Origin: Candidatus Bathyarchaeota archaeon | Lineage (GTDB): Archaea; Thermoproteota; Bathyarchaeia; RBG-16-48-13; GCA-020345945 | Length of the DNA: 11,730 bases | Direction of reading: 5' to 3' | Assembly (NCBI GenBank): GCA_020345945.1 | Contig: CP070773.1 | Span: 1,059,128 to 1,070,857, forward strand | Shown: positions 1 through 7,886 of the stretch, one piece after another | How positions within the stretch are numbered: position 1 is the first letter of the stretch | How the letters are laid out: each line of letters begins with the position of its first letter | Program-made: the position numbers and the translations under genes | Notes under the pieces: model-generated | Told to the model about the DNA's origin: nothing | Seen by the model: only the letters and a program-made list of their open reading frames with translations | Database searches by the model: none

Positions 1-51
1 TCGTTTCTTATGATTTAAGTTTCAGGATACATGAATTGGTGAGAGATGGTT

Positions 52-588
52 ATGCTAGTCGTTGTAGGTTCCGATAATCCCGTTAAGATCAAGGCTGTTG
101 AGAATGTCTTTAAGGCTTGGTATGGAGAGTGTGAAACAACTGGGGGACGTGTTGAAACAGAGTTACCAGGTCAACCTCTTGATTTGTCTCAAACCCTAGA
201 AGGTGCGATCAGGAGAGCACAGAAAGCTATCGAGCTGTCTCCTAACGCTGATTTCTCTGTCGGAGTTGAAGCAGGACTTATAAAGATTCCAAATGAGGAT
301 TGGCGTTACTTCGATCAACAGATCGCTGCTGTCCTAGATTCGAAGGGATGGATGACGTTAGGTGGAGGTCCCTCATTCGAGCATCCTAAAAGTGTATTAG
401 AAAGGGTCTTAGCCGAGAACAAAGAGGTTGGTGATGTCTTCGAGACAGTTTCAGGTATCCCGAATATCGGTCGTCAGGAAGGCGCCGTAGGTTACCTCTC
501 AAAAGGAAGGGTCTCAAGACTGTCTATTACCGAAGTAGCGGTATCAATGGCTCTGATACCCCGTATTATGCCTACTTTATATCGGTGA
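52..588 (+). CDS. Inosine/xanthosine triphosphatase, DUF84 (YjjX-like) family
   Basis: A house-cleaning nucleotidase, expected to hydrolyse the deaminated purine nucleotides ITP and XTP to their (di)phosphates so that they are not built into RNA or DNA; cytosolic. The N-terminus gives a beta strand followed by the family's substrate loop GSDNPVK (residues 6-12). The segment QPLDLSQTLEGAIRRA (41-56) matches the conserved region ending in GAxxRA, and SVGVEAG (69-75) is the central family motif. The 178-residue length is normal. Two starts are possible, ATG 46 or ATG 52. GGTGA at 38-42 is 9 bases before ATG 52 but only 3 before ATG 46, so I prefer 52; TGA at 40-42 blocks any longer form. The gene lies 245 bases upstream of smc on the same strand, with no functional link obvious. 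Family assignment is confident; substrate preference is inferred from the family. Confidence 0.88.
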   Translation: MLVVVGSDNPVKIKAVENVFKAWYGECETTGGRVETELPGQPLDLSQTLEGAIRRAQKAIELSPNADFSVGVEAGLIKIPNEDWRYFDQQIAAVLDSKGWMTLGGGPSFEHPKSVLERVLAENKEVGDVFETVSGIPNIGRQEGAVGYLSKGRVSRLSITEVAVSMALIPRIMPTLYR

Positions 589-833
589 GACTGTCTGTAG
601 GTATCTCGATACTCTTTTCAAGAACACTTTAACAAATCTATGTTCAATTAAGTTAATTTTGTACTTGAATGCATCTAGGAATATCAAATGTCCAGTATCA
701 TCTCGTCTCATCCTTCGACCACCTTCATGTTGGCAAGGTTCTGTTCAAGATGCCTATCTCTGTCAATTCCAGACAATCAATCGGGTGCTTGTCCGACTAT
801 TCAAGAACCAAATGTGCTATGTGAGGACTTATC
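589..833. other. Gap between the nucleotidase gene and smc, possible smc leader
   Basis: This 245-base stretch has no convincing gene. A 65-codon TTG-initiated frame runs through it (659-856) but has no ribosome-binding site, resembles nothing known and enters smc out of frame. An AT-rich block at 621-660, with stretches such as CTTTAACAAAT and TTAAGTTAATTTTG, could hold the smc promoter; that would leave an smc leader of roughly 150-170 bases. Complementary segments CTTGAA (664-669) and TTCAAG (744-749), or GCATCT (671-676) and AGATGC (748-753), could form alternative stems. A 9-base direct repeat TTCAAGAAC occurs at 617-625 and 800-808. No tRNA-like fold is seen on either strand. Confidence 0.3.
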
Positions 834-3800
834 TTGGTCTACATAAAGAAGCTTGAAATGCGCGGTTTCAAGTCCTTTGGCCCCAAGAAGGTGACCCTTT
901 CCCTGGATAAGGGCTACACTGTGGTAAGCGGACCAAACGGAAGCGGAAAGAGTAATGTAATCGATGCAATACGTTTCGTGTTAGGTGAATTGAGTGCGCG
1001 TTCTCTTCGTGCAGGACGCTTCGCAGAAGTCATCTTTGATGGAAGCAAGAGAGCGAAGAAGTCTCAGATAGCTATTGTCAATATAGAATTCGACAACACA
1101 GATAGAAGAATCCCGATTGATCTCGATACTGTTTCAGTTTCTAGGCGAGTCAGCCGAGATGGTCAAAGCATTTACCAGCTGAATGGGAGAAACATCTCTA
1201 GATCCCAGCTCACCAACATCTTGGCTGTAGGAGGTTTGCACTCCAAGGGACATAATATTATCATGCAAGGTACTGTAACTCGACTTGCAGACTTGACTTC
1301 CGAAGATCGTCGAAAGATCGTCGAGGATCTGACTGGAATTGCCGAGTATGATGCCAAAAGATCTGAGGCGCAAGTCCAACTGAATCAAGCAGAGTTCAAC
1401 CTTAGGGTAGCAGCCGCTAGAATCGAAGAGGTTGAGAAGAGGATGGCTGCCCTCGAACGCGAGAGGAATGATGCGATAAGACATGATTTCTTGTCTAACG
1501 AGATAAGACGTTTAAGAGGTCAGATCTCCTCGAGAAGACTCGATGTCCTGGAATCTGAGCTGGATAATCTCAGGTCGAGACTTCAAGAGAAGAGAGAATT
1601 GAGTGGAAGTCTCCGAGAGACTTACGAGAATCTGCAACAGAAAAGAGAGAAGGTTGAATCTGAATGGAGACGGTTCAATGAGGATGTTGTGGAGAAAGGA
1701 GGAACCCAACTCTTCTCTGTTCAGGAGAAGATGGGAGACATCAGTGCTCAGATAGCTAGTCTCCAGTCCGAGATGGACAGTAACAAGGCGCGTCTCCGTG
1801 CTCTATCAGAGATGAGGGAGAAAGAGAGACAACATTCATCTTCTCTCAGAGATCGTATCAGGGAGGTTCGACGTAAGGTCTCCGATCTAGCTAAGGCCCG
1901 TAAAGACTTGGAACTCCCATTTGAGAAAAAGCAGAAAGAGAACAAGGGGCTGACTGAGGAACTTGAAGGACTGCGAGAGGTTTTTTCTGGCAGCGGGGAT
2001 GACTTGAAGGCAATCGACGAAGAGATCGAAACTGTAACCAGCAAGCTCGATTCTGTGGAAGAACGCCTACAGAGTAACAGGCTGAAATCTGAGGTACTGT
2101 TTCAGGGTCTGAAACCGATGGAAACTAGATACTCCTCCTTTTCCTCAACAGTCAAGAACCTTGAGAAACACATAGAGAATCTGGAACAGTTCAAAAGAGA
2201 CGAGAAGACAACCCTTGAGGTTTTGGATAGATCTCTTGACCGGTCGGCTGCCCGAAGAGAGTCTGTTGAAGGCGAGATATTTCAAGCAGAGAAGACGGCT
2301 TCAAAGGCAAAGGGAGTTCTTGTAGAGTTCGAGACCAAGAGCGAGTTTCTAGACGTCGTCTCTGCAGAGGAGAATGCTCTACGTCAGATCGAAGAGATGG
2401 GAGACACCGGTGCGATACGTGGTATTCTAGGACGTGTTGAAGATTTCCTCAAGCCTGATCCTGCCTATGAGAGACCGATCAAAGCAGCGTCAGAGGGATG
2501 GATGAAGGCTATAGTTGTTGAGGATTTAGAGGTGGCTGCACGGTGCATCGAGAGCCTAAGAAGAACGAAGTTAGGACGAATCAAACTTATCCCTCTCAAG
2601 AACCTAGGACCTCTACCTAACCTTGAACCTCCTCATATTAGAGGAGTGGTTGGGCTTGCCTTCTCATTCGTGAAGACTGAAGGCAGATTCTCAACCGTGG
2701 CACGATACTTACTGGGAGACACCGTTGTTGTCTCCTCTGAAGACACTGCACGAAGGCTTTCTGCTCAAGGATTCCGATGTGTTACCTTAACTGGAGACCT
2801 CTTTGAAGCTGGAGGTGGTCTAGAGAGTGGCTACTACAGAGCACCTGTCGAGTTATCTCAAATTCTCCCGAGCATCTCGGCGATAAAGAGCCTCGAAGAC
2901 AGTGTGGAAGCCCTTGAAGATATCCTCCAGAAAAGGAGAGAGGAGATGGAGACCCTCCTCGACGAAGAGTCCCGGATGTTCAAAGAACGGTCACGCAGAT
3001 TGAATGCAATCGAAACCTTGGATCGTGAGACCGAAACGATTCAGACCAATATTACCATGGTCAAGAATACGCTGAGATCCCTCTCAGAGAGAATATCTGA
3101 GACAAAAGAAGAGATCTCTATGATCGAATCCACCTCGTCTCCCCTAGAAACCGATCGGACCATGCTTACTAACGAGCTTGACCTTCTGAAGAAAGAGTGG
3201 GAAGGGGTGGCACCAGCATATGGTGGACGGAAACTCACAACGCTCGAAGCCACGAAAGCTGCCCTACTAGACGAGATCAATAACCTCCAGAATCAAATAG
3301 TCTCAATCTCAGGAGAGATCTCAACATTTGAGAGCAATCTTCAGAACACATTGCAACCCGAGTTTGAAAGGTCTAAGTTAGGCATACGTAACTTAGGTTC
3401 ACAGATTGCGAAGCTTGAGAATACCATAGAAGAGACGAATACCACAATCTCCACACTTAATGAGCAGCTTAATGTATTGCAGAAGACGAAAGATCGCCTA
3501 TCTGTGTCGATCTCCTCCATAAGAGAGGAACGACGCAGATTTGAGACTATGCTAGACGAGATTGATGAGCAGATCAAGGAGGTCAATACAAAGTACGAAC
3601 CCGTCAACCAAGAGTCCCATCAAATGGAGTTGGAGGTTCAGAGAAAATCGTCAGAACACGAACATGTACTAGAGGAATTGAAGGCCTTAGGGTTCGAGAA
3701 TAGACTGAAAACAAGTGAGGGAGACATTGAAGAGATAAACGATGTTCTCAATCGAATGAGGGATGAGCTTGCAACGCTTGGGTCGGTAAACCTTCTTGCA

Positions 3801-4382
3801 ATCGACCAGTATTCTCAACAAGTAGATGCATACAAACAGCTTTCTATCAGAAGAAACGAGGTTGAGACAGAGAAGATATCGATCCTGGACTTCATGGATG
3901 AGATCGAACAGAGAAAACGGAACGCCTTCATGGACGCCTATTCTAAGATCGATACAGGCTTCAGATTCTTCTTCTCTAAGCTTACTGGAGGAGGAAATGG
4001 ATGGCTTGAGTTAGAGAATAATGAGGACCCATTCGCCGGGGGACTTGACATCTATGTAGAGTTTCCCGGAAAGAGTGCGCGTCTTGTAAGCGGTGCTAGT
4101 GGCGGTGAGAAATCCGTGTCAGCGGTCGCGTTCATGTTTGCCGTACAGGATCTGTCTCCAGCTCCCTTCTATGTGTTCGACGAGGTTGATGCTCACCTTG
4201 ATATACATAACGCCGAGAGGCTTGCAGACATGTTACTTGAGAACTCCTCTGGTACACAGTTTATTGTCATCTCTCTAAGAGACGTTGTTGTAGATCGAGC
4301 TCAGAAGCTCTTCGGGGTATATGCTCAGGACGGCGTTTCAAAGGTTGTATCAATAGAACTAACAAAGACTGTGGGAGAATAG
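834..4382 (+). CDS. smc: Chromosome segregation protein SMC
   Basis: ATPase subunit of the archaeal/bacterial-type condensin, which with ScpA and ScpB compacts and helps segregate the chromosome by loop extrusion. At 1182 residues it has the full five-part layout. The N-terminal ATPase lobe carries Walker A GPNGSGKSN (33-41) and a Q-loop glutamine (Q145). A long coiled coil (about 165-520) leads to the hinge (about 523-665), which contains GAIRGILG and a glycine-rich AGGG near 659-662. A returning coil (about 670-1000) ends in the C-terminal lobe, with ABC signature SGASGGEKS (1086-1094) and Walker B plus catalytic glutamate FYVFDEVDAHLD (1112-1123; D1116, E1117). All catalytic residues are present. 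The start is TTG 834, with GTGAGG at 821-826 as ribosome-binding site and the expected N-terminus VYIKKLEMRGFKSF immediately after. Its TAG stop shares one base with the scpA GTG (TAGTG), so the two are translationally coupled. Confidence 0.98.
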   Translation: MVYIKKLEMRGFKSFGPKKVTLSLDKGYTVVSGPNGSGKSNVIDAIRFVLGELSARSLRAGRFAEVIFDGSKRAKKSQIAIVNIEFDNTDRRIPIDLDTVSVSRRVSRDGQSIYQLNGRNISRSQLTNILAVGGLHSKGHNIIMQGTVTRLADLTSEDRRKIVEDLTGIAEYDAKRSEAQVQLNQAEFNLRVAAARIEEVEKRMAALERERNDAIRHDFLSNEIRRLRGQISSRRLDVLESELDNLRSRLQEKRELSGSLRETYENLQQKREKVESEWRRFNEDVVEKGGTQLFSVQEKMGDISAQIASLQSEMDSNKARLRALSEMREKERQHSSSLRDRIREVRRKVSDLAKARKDLELPFEKKQKENKGLTEELEGLREVFSGSGDDLKAIDEEIETVTSKLDSVEERLQSNRLKSEVLFQGLKPMETRYSSFSSTVKNLEKHIENLEQFKRDEKTTLEVLDRSLDRSAARRESVEGEIFQAEKTASKAKGVLVEFETKSEFLDVVSAEENALRQIEEMGDTGAIRGILGRVEDFLKPDPAYERPIKAASEGWMKAIVVEDLEVAARCIESLRRTKLGRIKLIPLKNLGPLPNLEPPHIRGVVGLAFSFVKTEGRFSTVARYLLGDTVVVSSEDTARRLSAQGFRCVTLTGDLFEAGGGLESGYYRAPVELSQILPSISAIKSLEDSVEALEDILQKRREEMETLLDEESRMFKERSRRLNAIETLDRETETIQTNITMVKNTLRSLSERISETKEEISMIESTSSPLETDRTMLTNELDLLKKEWEGVAPAYGGRKLTTLEATKAALLDEINNLQNQIVSISGEISTFESNLQNTLQPEFERSKLGIRNLGSQIAKLENTIEETNTTISTLNEQLNVLQKTKDRLSVSISSIREERRRFETMLDEIDEQIKEVNTKYEPVNQESHQMELEVQRKSSEHEHVLEELKALGFENRLKTSEGDIEEINDVLNRMRDELATLGSVNLLAIDQYSQQVDAYKQLSIRRNEVETEKISILDFMDEIEQRKRNAFMDAYSKIDTGFRFFFSKLTGGGNGWLELENNEDPFAGGLDIYVEFPGKSARLVSGASGGEKSVSAVAFMFAVQDLSPAPFYVFDEVDAHLDIHNAERLADMLLENSSGTQFIVISLRDVVVDRAQKLFGVYAQDGVSKVVSIELTKTVGE

Positions 4383-5080
4383 TGTCGGATACTACATCTA
4401 ATATTACAGAGAAACCTTTCTGGCTGAGACCCCCATGGATTGTACTATTCGACCTTATCAAGCTTCGACGTCTAAGACCTTGGGATGTCAACCTAGCCCA
4501 GATATTGACTTCGTTTATCCTTGAGATGAAGAGACAAGGATATATCGACTTCACAGCTTCTGGTGTAGCTCTCTTATCTTCAGCAACGATCTATCGGATG
4601 AAATCAGAGCTAATCTTGAAACTTCAGGAACCTCCAAGACTGCCTAGAGAGCGGACAGTCGATTTCATACCACCTCCAATCCCGATACCATTCAGATACG
4701 AATACACAACGACAACTCTGGACGACCTCATCACCGCTCTCGAAGGACCGCTCAAGATTGAGCCGAATGCCCTTTCAACTCAATACGAAGTCACAGAGCT
4801 AGTCTCCCCCCCTCCAATACTGGAGGAACTGGATGCATTCCTCACCGAGATTGACCAACATATCGACGAGTTGAATGAAAAGATTCAAGAACTCTTGGAA
4901 GAGGAGGCATCAATCCCATTCTCTTTACTGACTATAGGTCTCGATAGGCTTGATCTGATTAGAACGTTTCTTATGCTTCTCTTCCTTGTGTCGGATCGTA
5001 AGATAGATCTAATCCAAGATGAGGAGTTCGGGGAGATACTCATTGGGCCCCCATCGGGAGGTTCAGAAGAACTTGAGTGA
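4382..5080 (+). CDS. scpA: Segregation and condensation protein A (kleisin)
   Basis: Kleisin subunit that bridges the two SMC heads and binds ScpB to close the condensin ring. The 232-residue product has the kleisin N-terminal helical domain (about 17-80, including RRLRPWDVNLAQI, the SMC-neck-binding region). A proline-rich linker follows (83-105), then an acidic helical middle (about 145-175) and a C-terminal winged helix (about 180-222) ending in DEEFGEILI, a typical ScpA ending that contacts the SMC cap. It starts at GTG 4382, overlapping the smc stop by one base; GGGAG just before it within smc acts as ribosome-binding site. Length and domain order are normal. It is placed between smc and scpB in one operon. 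Function comes from the family and the neighbouring partners. Confidence 0.93.
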   Translation: MSDTTSNITEKPFWLRPPWIVLFDLIKLRRLRPWDVNLAQILTSFILEMKRQGYIDFTASGVALLSSATIYRMKSELILKLQEPPRLPRERTVDFIPPPIPIPFRYEYTTTTLDDLITALEGPLKIEPNALSTQYEVTELVSPPPILEELDAFLTEIDQHIDELNEKIQELLEEEASIPFSLLTIGLDRLDLIRTFLMLLFLVSDRKIDLIQDEEFGEILIGPPSGGSEELE

Positions 5081-5666
5081 CCCTGAGAACCAAGGGAGTG
5101 GGCAGACCTCTAGGTCTGACAAAGAGATGCGGGATAGATCGCTAGTAGAAGCTGCCCTATACGTCACTGGCAGACCTCTCGAACTTAGAACTCTTGGTTC
5201 CGTGCTTGGAACTCGTTCCAAGAAGAGAGCAAGATCCGTTGTTGAAGCAGTCAAGCAGTCGTATGACAGCAGGACAGGAGCCTTAGAGATAGTCGAGTTG
5301 TCTGATGAGCGTTTTGTTCTTCAACTCAAGCCCAAGTTTGTGGAGCATGTTAGACGTCTAGCAACACGGCCACTTCTAACTTCTGGACCTCTACGAACTT
5401 TGGCGTACATCGCTTACCGACAGCCCGTAATCCAGTCACAGGTAATCAGTGTCAGAGGCTCCCATGCATACGATCATATTCGGATCTTGGAAACCATGGG
5501 TCTAGTAGAGAATGAACGGTTTGGCAGAACCAAGCTCCTGAGAACTACCCGTATCTTCTCAGACTACTTCAATTTAAGTCACGATCTTACAGCAATGAAA
5601 CGTCAGCTTCGATCTATCTTCAATATTGTAGAAAAAGAGAGTAGTACGCCAGTAGGTCAACAGTAG
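5073..5666 (+). CDS. scpB: Segregation and condensation protein B
   Basis: Dimeric winged-helix subunit that binds the ScpA linker and completes the SMC-ScpAB condensin. The product has two tandem winged helices. The first begins at SLVEAALYVTGRPLE (about residue 23), the usual ScpB opening. The second contains the conserved segment LRTLAYIAYRQPVIQSQV followed by VRGSHAYDHIRILETMGLV; GRTKLLRTT and YFNL near the end are also typical. The open frame reaches back to 5019, but I place the start at TTG 5073: a strong GGGAGGT lies at 5056-5062 with a 10-base spacer, giving 197 residues and an 8-base overlap with scpA. ATG 5127 is a weaker alternative that would remove a polar, probably disordered tail. 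The gene ends 62 bases before the convergent hypE. Confidence 0.92.
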   Translation: MSDPENQGSGQTSRSDKEMRDRSLVEAALYVTGRPLELRTLGSVLGTRSKKRARSVVEAVKQSYDSRTGALEIVELSDERFVLQLKPKFVEHVRRLATRPLLTSGPLRTLAYIAYRQPVIQSQVISVRGSHAYDHIRILETMGLVENERFGRTKLLRTTRIFSDYFNLSHDLTAMKRQLRSIFNIVEKESSTPVGQQ

Positions 5667-5728
5667 ATTTTCTGGATAAGATTATCTAATCGAGTGGAAA
5701 GATGACTAGCCTCCTCGTGTAATCGATC

Positions 5729-6754
5729 TTAACAGACTCTCGGTATGGGTGGTCCCTCGGGCTTCTCGATTATTCGGGTACCTCCAACAGATGTCTCTAG
5801 AAGCACATATCCGGGATTTCCACCTCGGACATTCCCAATTATTTCCGCTTCCCCCCCGTATCGTGTCTTTCTGATGTTGTGAAGCGCCTCCTCAGCCTTC
5901 TCCTGTTTGATGCAGATAATTGCTACACCTTCGCATGTTATATCAAGAGGGTCAAGACCTAACATCTCTGACGCCGCGACTACAGAGTCTCTTATTGGAA
6001 TCTCCTCCTCTCCAACCACGATGCTGACTCTTGATTTCTCAGCAATCTCATTCAACGCCATAGCAACTCCTCCCCTTGTAGGATCTTTCATAGCAGTGAC
6101 TCCGCCTGTCTTTAATGCTGCCTCAACGGTTTCCCATAGAGGGGCAACATCTGACTTCAACTCCGTCTCGAAACTCAATCCCTCCCGGCTCGACAGCAGT
6201 GCTACACCATGGTCTCCGATGGGTCCTGTTACTATCACTTTGTCGTCGATGGATGCACCGCTATCCACGACGGTTTTCCCCCTTTCTGCCACCCCAATCC
6301 CGGAAGTTGTTATCACAAGCTGATCTATTCTCCCTCTAGGCATAACCTTCAAGTCACCCCCGATTATGGCCACCGAGATCTCTTCTGCAGTCTCGTTCAT
6401 CGATTGGATTATCTTCTCAAGCTTCGAGATCGAGAATCCTTCTTCTATTATCAGTGAGTCGAGGATTGCTACAGGTCTTGCCCCCATCATCGCCAGATCG
6501 TTTGCAGTACCTGATACCGAGAGGCGTCCTATATCTCCCCCGGGGAAGAAAATTGGATGGACGGTATGTCCATCAATAGAGGAGACTATTTCAAACTCGC
6601 CTACCTTCACAGAGGATCCATCTGCCAACTCATCCAAGCCAATCCCCTCCAACGCTCGTCGCAAAGTGACCTTGGGCAAGATTACTCTCCGAATCAATCT
6701 CTCTGTTACCGCGGCTCCAGAGCCGTGGGTCAGATCTATGAACTCTTCCTCCAA
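5729..6754 (-). CDS. hypE: Hydrogenase maturation protein HypE (carbamoyl dehydratase)
   Basis: In [NiFe]-hydrogenase maturation HypE takes a carbamoyl group from HypF onto its C-terminal cysteine and dehydrates it with ATP to a thiocyanate, the source of the active-site cyanide ligands. The 341-residue product has the PurM/AIR-synthase fold. Visible landmarks are DLTHGSGA (7-14), FFPGGDIG (69-76), GTANDLAMMGA (82-92), GGDLKV (132-137), a DPTRGGVA loop in the second domain, and the terminal PRVC with the acceptor cysteine C341. The intact tail separates it from general AIR-synthase relatives. The start is TTG 6754; an in-frame TAA lies six codons upstream and there is no ATG or GTG between, although the ribosome-binding site is weak. 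No hypA/B/C/D/F or hydrogenase gene is in the window. It is convergent with scpB and divergent from rps8e. Confidence 0.9.
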   Translation of the reverse strand: MEEEFIDLTHGSGAAVTERLIRRVILPKVTLRRALEGIGLDELADGSSVKVGEFEIVSSIDGHTVHPIFFPGGDIGRLSVSGTANDLAMMGARPVAILDSLIIEEGFSISKLEKIIQSMNETAEEISVAIIGGDLKVMPRGRIDQLVITTSGIGVAERGKTVVDSGASIDDKVIVTGPIGDHGVALLSSREGLSFETELKSDVAPLWETVEAALKTGGVTAMKDPTRGGVAMALNEIAEKSRVSIVVGEEEIPIRDSVVAASEMLGLDPLDITCEGVAIICIKQEKAEEALHNIRKTRYGGEAEIIGNVRGGNPGYVLLETSVGGTRIIEKPEGPPIPRVC

Positions 6755-6794
6755 GTCTGTTCCGCTCTCTTATTCCTCGAACCTCTTTAACCAA

Positions 6795-6806
6795 GCTATA
6801 TCCTTT
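6795..6806 (-). promoter_or_regulatory. Candidate hypE promoter (BRE/TATA-like)
   Basis: On the minus strand the sequence reads AAAAGGATATAGC here: a purine-rich BRE-like run followed by an A/T-rich TATA-like element. A start site about 25 bases downstream would leave a leader of roughly 15-20 bases before the TTG at 6754. Position fits, sequence match is moderate. Confidence 0.35.
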
Positions 6807-6858
6807 TGGATCTTCACAGGTCTGATGAGGTTGTATAGATGTAGTTTTCAAGCATTCT

Positions 6859-6872
6859 GGAAAGGTTTATAT
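6859..6872 (+). promoter_or_regulatory. rps8e promoter, BRE plus TATA box
   Basis: GGAAAGGTTTATAT is a near-ideal archaeal BRE/TATA pair (TATA part TTTATAT at 6866-6872). Transcription should begin about 25 bases downstream, near 6892-6897, leaving a leader of about 20 bases that contains GGTGAT (6907-6912) just before ATG 6917. This also helps fix the S8e start, since the upstream TTG at 6884 would lie outside the transcript. Confidence 0.75.
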
Positions 6873-6916
6873 CAATTGAGGCTTTGATCAAGTCAAAACC
6901 GAATCTGGTGATTGTT

Positions 6917-7297
6917 ATGCCCCAATGGCATGGTGGCCTAGGCAAGAGAAAGAACACTGGCGGAAAGAGAAGACCCTCAAGATCGAAACGGTCATATGAG
7001 AAAGGTAGTCGTCCGGTTGAAACGGTTCTAGGAGAAAGGACATCCCGAGAACGTAGAGGTCTAGGAGGGAAGAAGACCATTATACTTCTGAGAGCGAATG
7101 AGATTAATGTTACCGATCCTAAGACAAAGCGGACCCAGAAAGTGAAGATAGAGGAGGTCCTTGAGAATCCAGCCAATGTCGACTATAATCGACGAGGAGT
7201 AATAACTCGAGGAGCGATTGTAAAGACTCAATTTGGTAATGCGAAAGTGACATCTCGTCCAGGTCAGTGCAGTGTAGTCAACGGTATCCTCATTTGA
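6917..7297 (+). CDS. rps8e: 30S ribosomal protein S8e
   Basis: Small-subunit ribosomal protein of the archaeal/eukaryotic-only eS8 family, which binds 16S rRNA. The 126-residue product has the expected basic N-terminus (HGGLGKRKNTGGKRRPSRSKRSYEKG), then the beta-rich core with RANEINVTDPKTKRTQKVKIEEVLENPANVDYNRRGVITRGAIVKT and the terminal GQCSVVNGILI. Length is normal for archaeal S8e (about 125-130). The frame could open at TTG 6884, but I choose ATG 6917. GGTGAT at 6907-6912 is a good ribosome-binding site, the TATA box at 6866-6872 places the transcript start after 6884, and the family begins within a few residues of the Trp-Xaa-Gly segment. It is followed by srp19 on the same strand. Confidence 0.95.
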   Translation: MPQWHGGLGKRKNTGGKRRPSRSKRSYEKGSRPVETVLGERTSRERRGLGGKKTIILLRANEINVTDPKTKRTQKVKIEEVLENPANVDYNRRGVITRGAIVKTQFGNAKVTSRPGQCSVVNGILI

Positions 7298-7399
7298 TGG
7301 TTCTTCTATTCCTTTGGCTGCATCTTTTCCGTGTTGTGACCAAAACCTCTATCATTCGTGAGAGATTTCTGTTCTATAGGATTTCAAGGAGGAATTTAT

Positions 7400-7696
7400 C
7401 TGAGGCGCCGTAATGTCCAAGTAATATGGCTGTCCTACTTCGATTTGGGAAAGACACGAAGTGAAGGACGTCGTGTCCCTAAGAAGATAGCTTTGGAGTC
7501 CCCTAAGATCTCGGAGTTGATCTCTGCCTGCAGTCTCCTAGGGCTTGAAACCCAGTCCTTCCCTGATGCGAAGTACTCTCGTTCTTGGTGGGAGAACTGC
7601 GGATATCTTCTCGTGAAGAGCCGATTGTCGAAGACTGAGACTCTCCGTCGAATATCTGATGCGATGAGACAAGTAAGGGCGAGAGAGAAGAAGTAG
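7400..7696 (+). CDS. srp19: Signal recognition particle protein SRP19
   Basis: SRP19 binds the tips of helices 6 and 8 of 7S RNA and prepares the particle for SRP54, directing membrane and secreted proteins to the translocon. Family landmarks are VIWLSYFDLGKTRSEGRRVPKK near the N-terminus (the start of the fold and the RNA-binding arginine cluster), a middle containing KYSRSWWENCGYLLV, and a basic C-terminal tail. About 98 residues, normal for archaea. The start is unusual: no ATG, GTG or TTG lies in frame close to the conserved N-terminus. AGGAGG at 7387-7392 is followed after 7 bases by CTG 7400, which I take as the likely initiator. The alternative GTG 7358 would add 14 residues unlike the family, encoded across that ribosome-binding site. 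The gap after rps8e is about 100 bases, so the two may share a transcript. Confidence 0.88.
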   Translation: MRRRNVQVIWLSYFDLGKTRSEGRRVPKKIALESPKISELISACSLLGLETQSFPDAKYSRSWWENCGYLLVKSRLSKTETLRRISDAMRQVRAREKK

Positions 7697-7886
7697 AAGA
7701 TAAGGTGATTTCAACTCTGTTATCACTCTAAGCTATACCTTTGTATGTGTTTGATGATGGGGACTGGACGGCATTCTGTGTAAAAGAGTCCTGTCTCGGC
7801 TGTGTTTTTGCAATCAAGCCTCTTTCTAATCCTATCTTCTTGGAAGGTTTCAACCATCAGCAAAGATATCTGAGAGAGATGCTGAG
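7697..7886. other. Gap between srp19 and the cdvA-like gene
   Basis: No gene is visible in these 190 bases. GTGAT (7705-7709) and ATCAC (7722-7726) could form a short hairpin just after the srp19 stop. A T-rich stretch near 7801-7845 may help end transcription. No strong TATA box is seen for the next gene; GCTATACCTT near 7734 is a weak candidate that would imply a leader over 100 bases. Confidence 0.3.

Noticed and set aside
659..856. A 65-codon open frame between the nucleotidase gene and smc
   Set aside because: It has a TTG start without a ribosome-binding site, no recognisable domain, and overlaps the well-supported smc start out of frame.
1134..3607. Several antisense open frames within smc
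   Set aside because: They are serine/leucine-rich shadows of the coiled-coil coding sequence with no promoter, ribosome-binding site or family resemblance.
5667..5728. Palindrome GATTA-TC-TAATC (5680-5691) between convergent scpB and hypE
   Set aside because: Short and A/T-rich, without a T-run that would make it a convincing terminator; probably chance.
5907..6887. Several plus-strand open frames opposite hypE
   Set aside because: HypE on the minus strand has every family motif; the opposite frames are low-complexity shadows.
6884..6916. Upstream TTG start for S8e adding 11 residues
   Set aside because: It lies before the expected transcript start set by the TATA box at 6866-6872, and the family begins at or near the ATG at 6917.
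7748..7800. Possible C/D box guide RNA (TGATGATG near 7751)
   Set aside because: No D box (CTGA) at suitable spacing; the nearest is about 115 bases away.
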